Assembly (NCBI GenBank): GCA_020854975.1
Contig: JAHKLQ010000133.1
Coordinates: forward strand, 1 to 7,467
Direction: 5' to 3'
Length of the DNA stretch: 7,467 bases
Source of the DNA: Methanobacterium sp.
Lineage (GTDB): Archaea; Methanobacteriota; Methanobacteria; Methanobacteriales; Methanobacteriaceae
Within the stretch, counting starts at the first letter, position 1. The number at the start of each line of letters is the position of its first letter. Under the pieces are notes generated by a model. The model was not told where the DNA came from. It did no database searches and saw only the letters and a program-made list of their open reading frames with translations. The position numbers and the translations under genes were made by a program. Shown here one piece after another: positions 6,068-7,467 of the stretch.

Positions 6068-7225
6068 ATGAAAGCAAAACGGATAATTCCCATTGTTATA
6101 TTAATTTTTATTTACATAATTGCAATCAAAGACACAATTACCTTATATCACATTTCTGGAGCAGAATTCAGCATATTCGTAAGTTATCTGAAACCTGAAC
6201 TCTTGCCTTATGTGGCCCTGTTTGAACTGTTAATCCTTTTTTTTCCAGTGGCCCTGTCAACAATTGTGACACTTTATAAGTCATATAAACAATCACCTCC
6301 CCTTAAACTCCCTTTTAATGACATAGTCATGATTTCAGTTTCACCTCCGATTTTGGCCATAATTAATAATTATATTTCTGGAATTTTCATTTATTCGGCT
6401 TTCATACTCTTCTACTCTTTTATCATGACTGCACTGGCATCATGGACATTTTTTGCAGGTGAAGAATATTTGAACCCCTCAAAAACAGATTTAGAAAACA
6501 AAAAAATAGAATTAGAAAACAAAAGAATGATTGAAGGTTTAATAACATTTATAATAGAGATAGATTCCTTCAGACTACCTGTAATAATGGGGGTCGGGCC
6601 TTATTCACTTAAAATTCGACTCACATCATTGTCAAAACAGGAACAAAAATATTTATTCGCACGGAGAAATCAGGAAATCTATCAAAAAATCCAGGAAAAA
6701 ATAGATCCTTTCCTACAAGAAGGTATTTATTCTAATCTTATCAATCCGGACCCTAATGAGTATTTTCTTAGGTATTCCTTGAGATTCAATCGGAATTATC
6801 AAAGAATGATCAACTTAAAAAACGATTCTCATTATAAAAGATTCAGATTTACTCAAATAGATAGTGGATTTTCTTTTATTAGTTATATTGCAATTTCTTT
6901 ATTTGTAATCATTATATTGGCTAAATTCATGAGTTTATATGTAAATATAAACCAGAACAACCTTTTTATTCTGATTATAAGTTCTTTTATCCTAATTTAT
7001 TTATTTTTTACATTTATTAGCACCAGGCGTAGACGTATTGCTGGAGAAAAATATAAAAATGATTTGAGGTTAGTGGTACAGGATCTCATTGATTATGGGA
7101 TAAAACTCATTAAAGAAAATGATCTAGATTTAGATTTGTCCATTAAATTGAGACATAATGATTATAGGGGGCTAATTTATGAAAAAAATGGCAAAAATGA
7201 CTATGTGGCATGTTTTGAAAATTAA
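6068..7225 (+). CDS. Unrecognised membrane protein with about six transmembrane segments
   Basis: I do not recognise this 385-residue protein. It has hydrophobic segments at about 6-20, 46-69, 86-100, 103-130, 268-285 and 299-318. A long hydrophilic central domain (about 131-266) separates the first four from the last two, and a charged tail of about 65 residues follows RRRR at 320-323. By the positive-inside rule the central domain and tail should be cytoplasmic. Two heptads, LENKKIE and LENKRMI, at 142-155 suggest a short coiled coil just after the fourth segment. No catalytic or nucleotide-binding motif is seen. Codon use is AT-rich (many ATA, AAA and TTA codons) compared with the left-arm genes. 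The ATG at 6068 has only a weak ribosome binding site. It lies 100 nt past the exoprotein gene, beyond that gene's T-rich tract, so it may have its own promoter. Confidence 0.7.
   Translation: MKAKRIIPIVILIFIYIIAIKDTITLYHISGAEFSIFVSYLKPELLPYVALFELLILFFPVALSTIVTLYKSYKQSPPLKLPFNDIVMISVSPPILAIINNYISGIFIYSAFILFYSFIMTALASWTFFAGEEYLNPSKTDLENKKIELENKRMIEGLITFIIEIDSFRLPVIMGVGPYSLKIRLTSLSKQEQKYLFARRNQEIYQKIQEKIDPFLQEGIYSNLINPDPNEYFLRYSLRFNRNYQRMINLKNDSHYKRFRFTQIDSGFSFISYIAISLFVIIILAKFMSLYVNINQNNLFILIISSFILIYLFFTFISTRRRRIAGEKYKNDLRLVVQDLIDYGIKLIKENDLDLDLSIKLRHNDYRGLIYEKNGKNDYVACFEN
6491..6524 (+). repeat. Short direct repeat inside the membrane protein gene
   Basis: TTAGAAAACAAAA occurs at 6491-6503 and again at 6512-6524. 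The 21-nt offset equals one heptad of the encoded LENK...LENK segment. This looks like a small in-frame duplication. Confidence 0.5.
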
Positions 7226-7230
7226 TTCAT

Positions 7231-7240
7231 GTTATATTAT
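7231..7240 (+). promoter_or_regulatory. Candidate TATA element for sfsA
   Basis: GTTATATTAT lies just past the stop of the membrane protein gene and about 57 nt before the preferred sfsA start. It partly resembles TTTATATA. The spacer is AT-rich, so confidence is low. Confidence 0.25.
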
Positions 7241-7291
7241 TAATGGTGATAATGGTGGTTTTATTAGCAAAAAATGACCAATTTCCATAAG

Positions 7292-7467
7292 ATGAAAATT
7301 ACCAACATTATAACTGGGGTCTTCCTGGAAAGACCCAACCGCTTCACGGTGATCTTTGAAGCAGAAGGGCTAACAGAAAAAGCACATCTAAGAGATCCTG
7401 GAAGACTCAGGGAATTATTGCTTCCTGATGCCCCTTTACTTCTTCGACCCGCCCAAAATCCAGTTAA
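7292..7467 (+). CDS. sfsA: SfsA family protein, 5' part only
   Basis: The frame runs off the right edge of the window, leaving 58 complete codons. The protein begins [18 protein letters not shown] and continues with [12 protein letters not shown], the family pattern of an N-terminal small barrel (…G.F..R.NRF…) followed by the H..DPGRL.EL motif. SfsA (sugar fermentation stimulation protein) is widespread in bacteria and archaea and is thought to bind or cut nucleic acid; its role in methanogens is not settled. An in-frame ATG at 7274 would add six residues (MTNFHK), and an in-frame stop at 7265-7267 limits it further. The ATG at 7292 fits the family N-terminus better and sits one base after the stop of a 12-codon reading frame. 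Neither ATG has a well-spaced ribosome binding site. Confidence 0.88.
   Translation, partial: MKITNIITGVFLERPNRFTVIFEAEGLTEKAHLRDPGRLRELLLPDAPLLLRPAQNPV

Noticed and set aside
6051..6071. Six-codon frame (MDLRLK) overlapping the start of the membrane protein gene as ATGA
   Set aside because: The nearest Shine-Dalgarno-like GAGGA is about 17 nt away, and such short overlaps are common by chance in AT-rich sequence; not strong enough to call a coupled leader.
1..7467. CRISPR arrays, tRNA or rRNA genes, insertion sequences, phage genes
   Set aside because: No regularly spaced repeats, cloverleaf-like sequences, transposase motifs or flanking terminal repeats were found by eye on either strand.

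Overview
The window comes from a hydrogenotrophic methanogenic archaeon, most likely a Methanobacterium-like member of the Methanobacteriales. The clearest marker is a full-length gene for CfbD, the nitrogenase-like catalytic subunit that makes coenzyme F430, the cofactor of methyl-coenzyme M reductase. Other signs agree: GGTGA-type ribosome binding sites, TTG and GTG starts, AT-rich spacers with TATA-box-like elements, T-rich archaeal-type terminators, an archaeal pilin-like protein and an archaeal AIR-synthase-like protein. Family calls rest on motifs read by eye; no database search was run.

Left arm (about 112-5022, all minus strand). In transcription order, right to left: cfbD (3949-5022, TTG start); a compact sugar-phosphate nucleotidyltransferase fused to a cupin (2735-3742); hisH, the glutaminase subunit of imidazole glycerol phosphate synthase (2057-2665); a HypE/SelD/PurM-superfamily AIR-synthase-like protein (617-1981, GTG start); and a small secreted or membrane-anchored pilin-like protein (112-543). 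T-rich stretches follow the nucleotidyltransferase and hisH genes, and most genes have their own spacer. This therefore looks like several short transcription units in one direction rather than one tight operon. The functions (F430 synthesis, nucleotide sugar supply, histidine synthesis, an ATP-dependent maturation-type enzyme) do not form one obvious pathway.

Divergent spacer (5023-5211, 189 nt). It should carry the promoters of cfbD and of the rightward gene. It contains a perfect 16-bp palindrome next to the best TATA-like element for cfbD, a good candidate operator.

Right arm (5212-7467, plus strand). First is a surface protein with an N-terminal membrane anchor, a cluster of N-glycosylation sequons and an HxxE...H zinc-site pattern like M14 carboxypeptidases or aspartoacylases. 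Next is an unrecognised AT-rich protein with about six membrane segments. Last is the 5' end of sfsA, cut by the window edge.

No tRNA, rRNA, CRISPR array, insertion sequence or transposase was seen. No gene-free stretch exceeds about 210 bases. The least explained parts are the M14-like exoprotein, the membrane protein beside it, and the palindrome in the cfbD control region.
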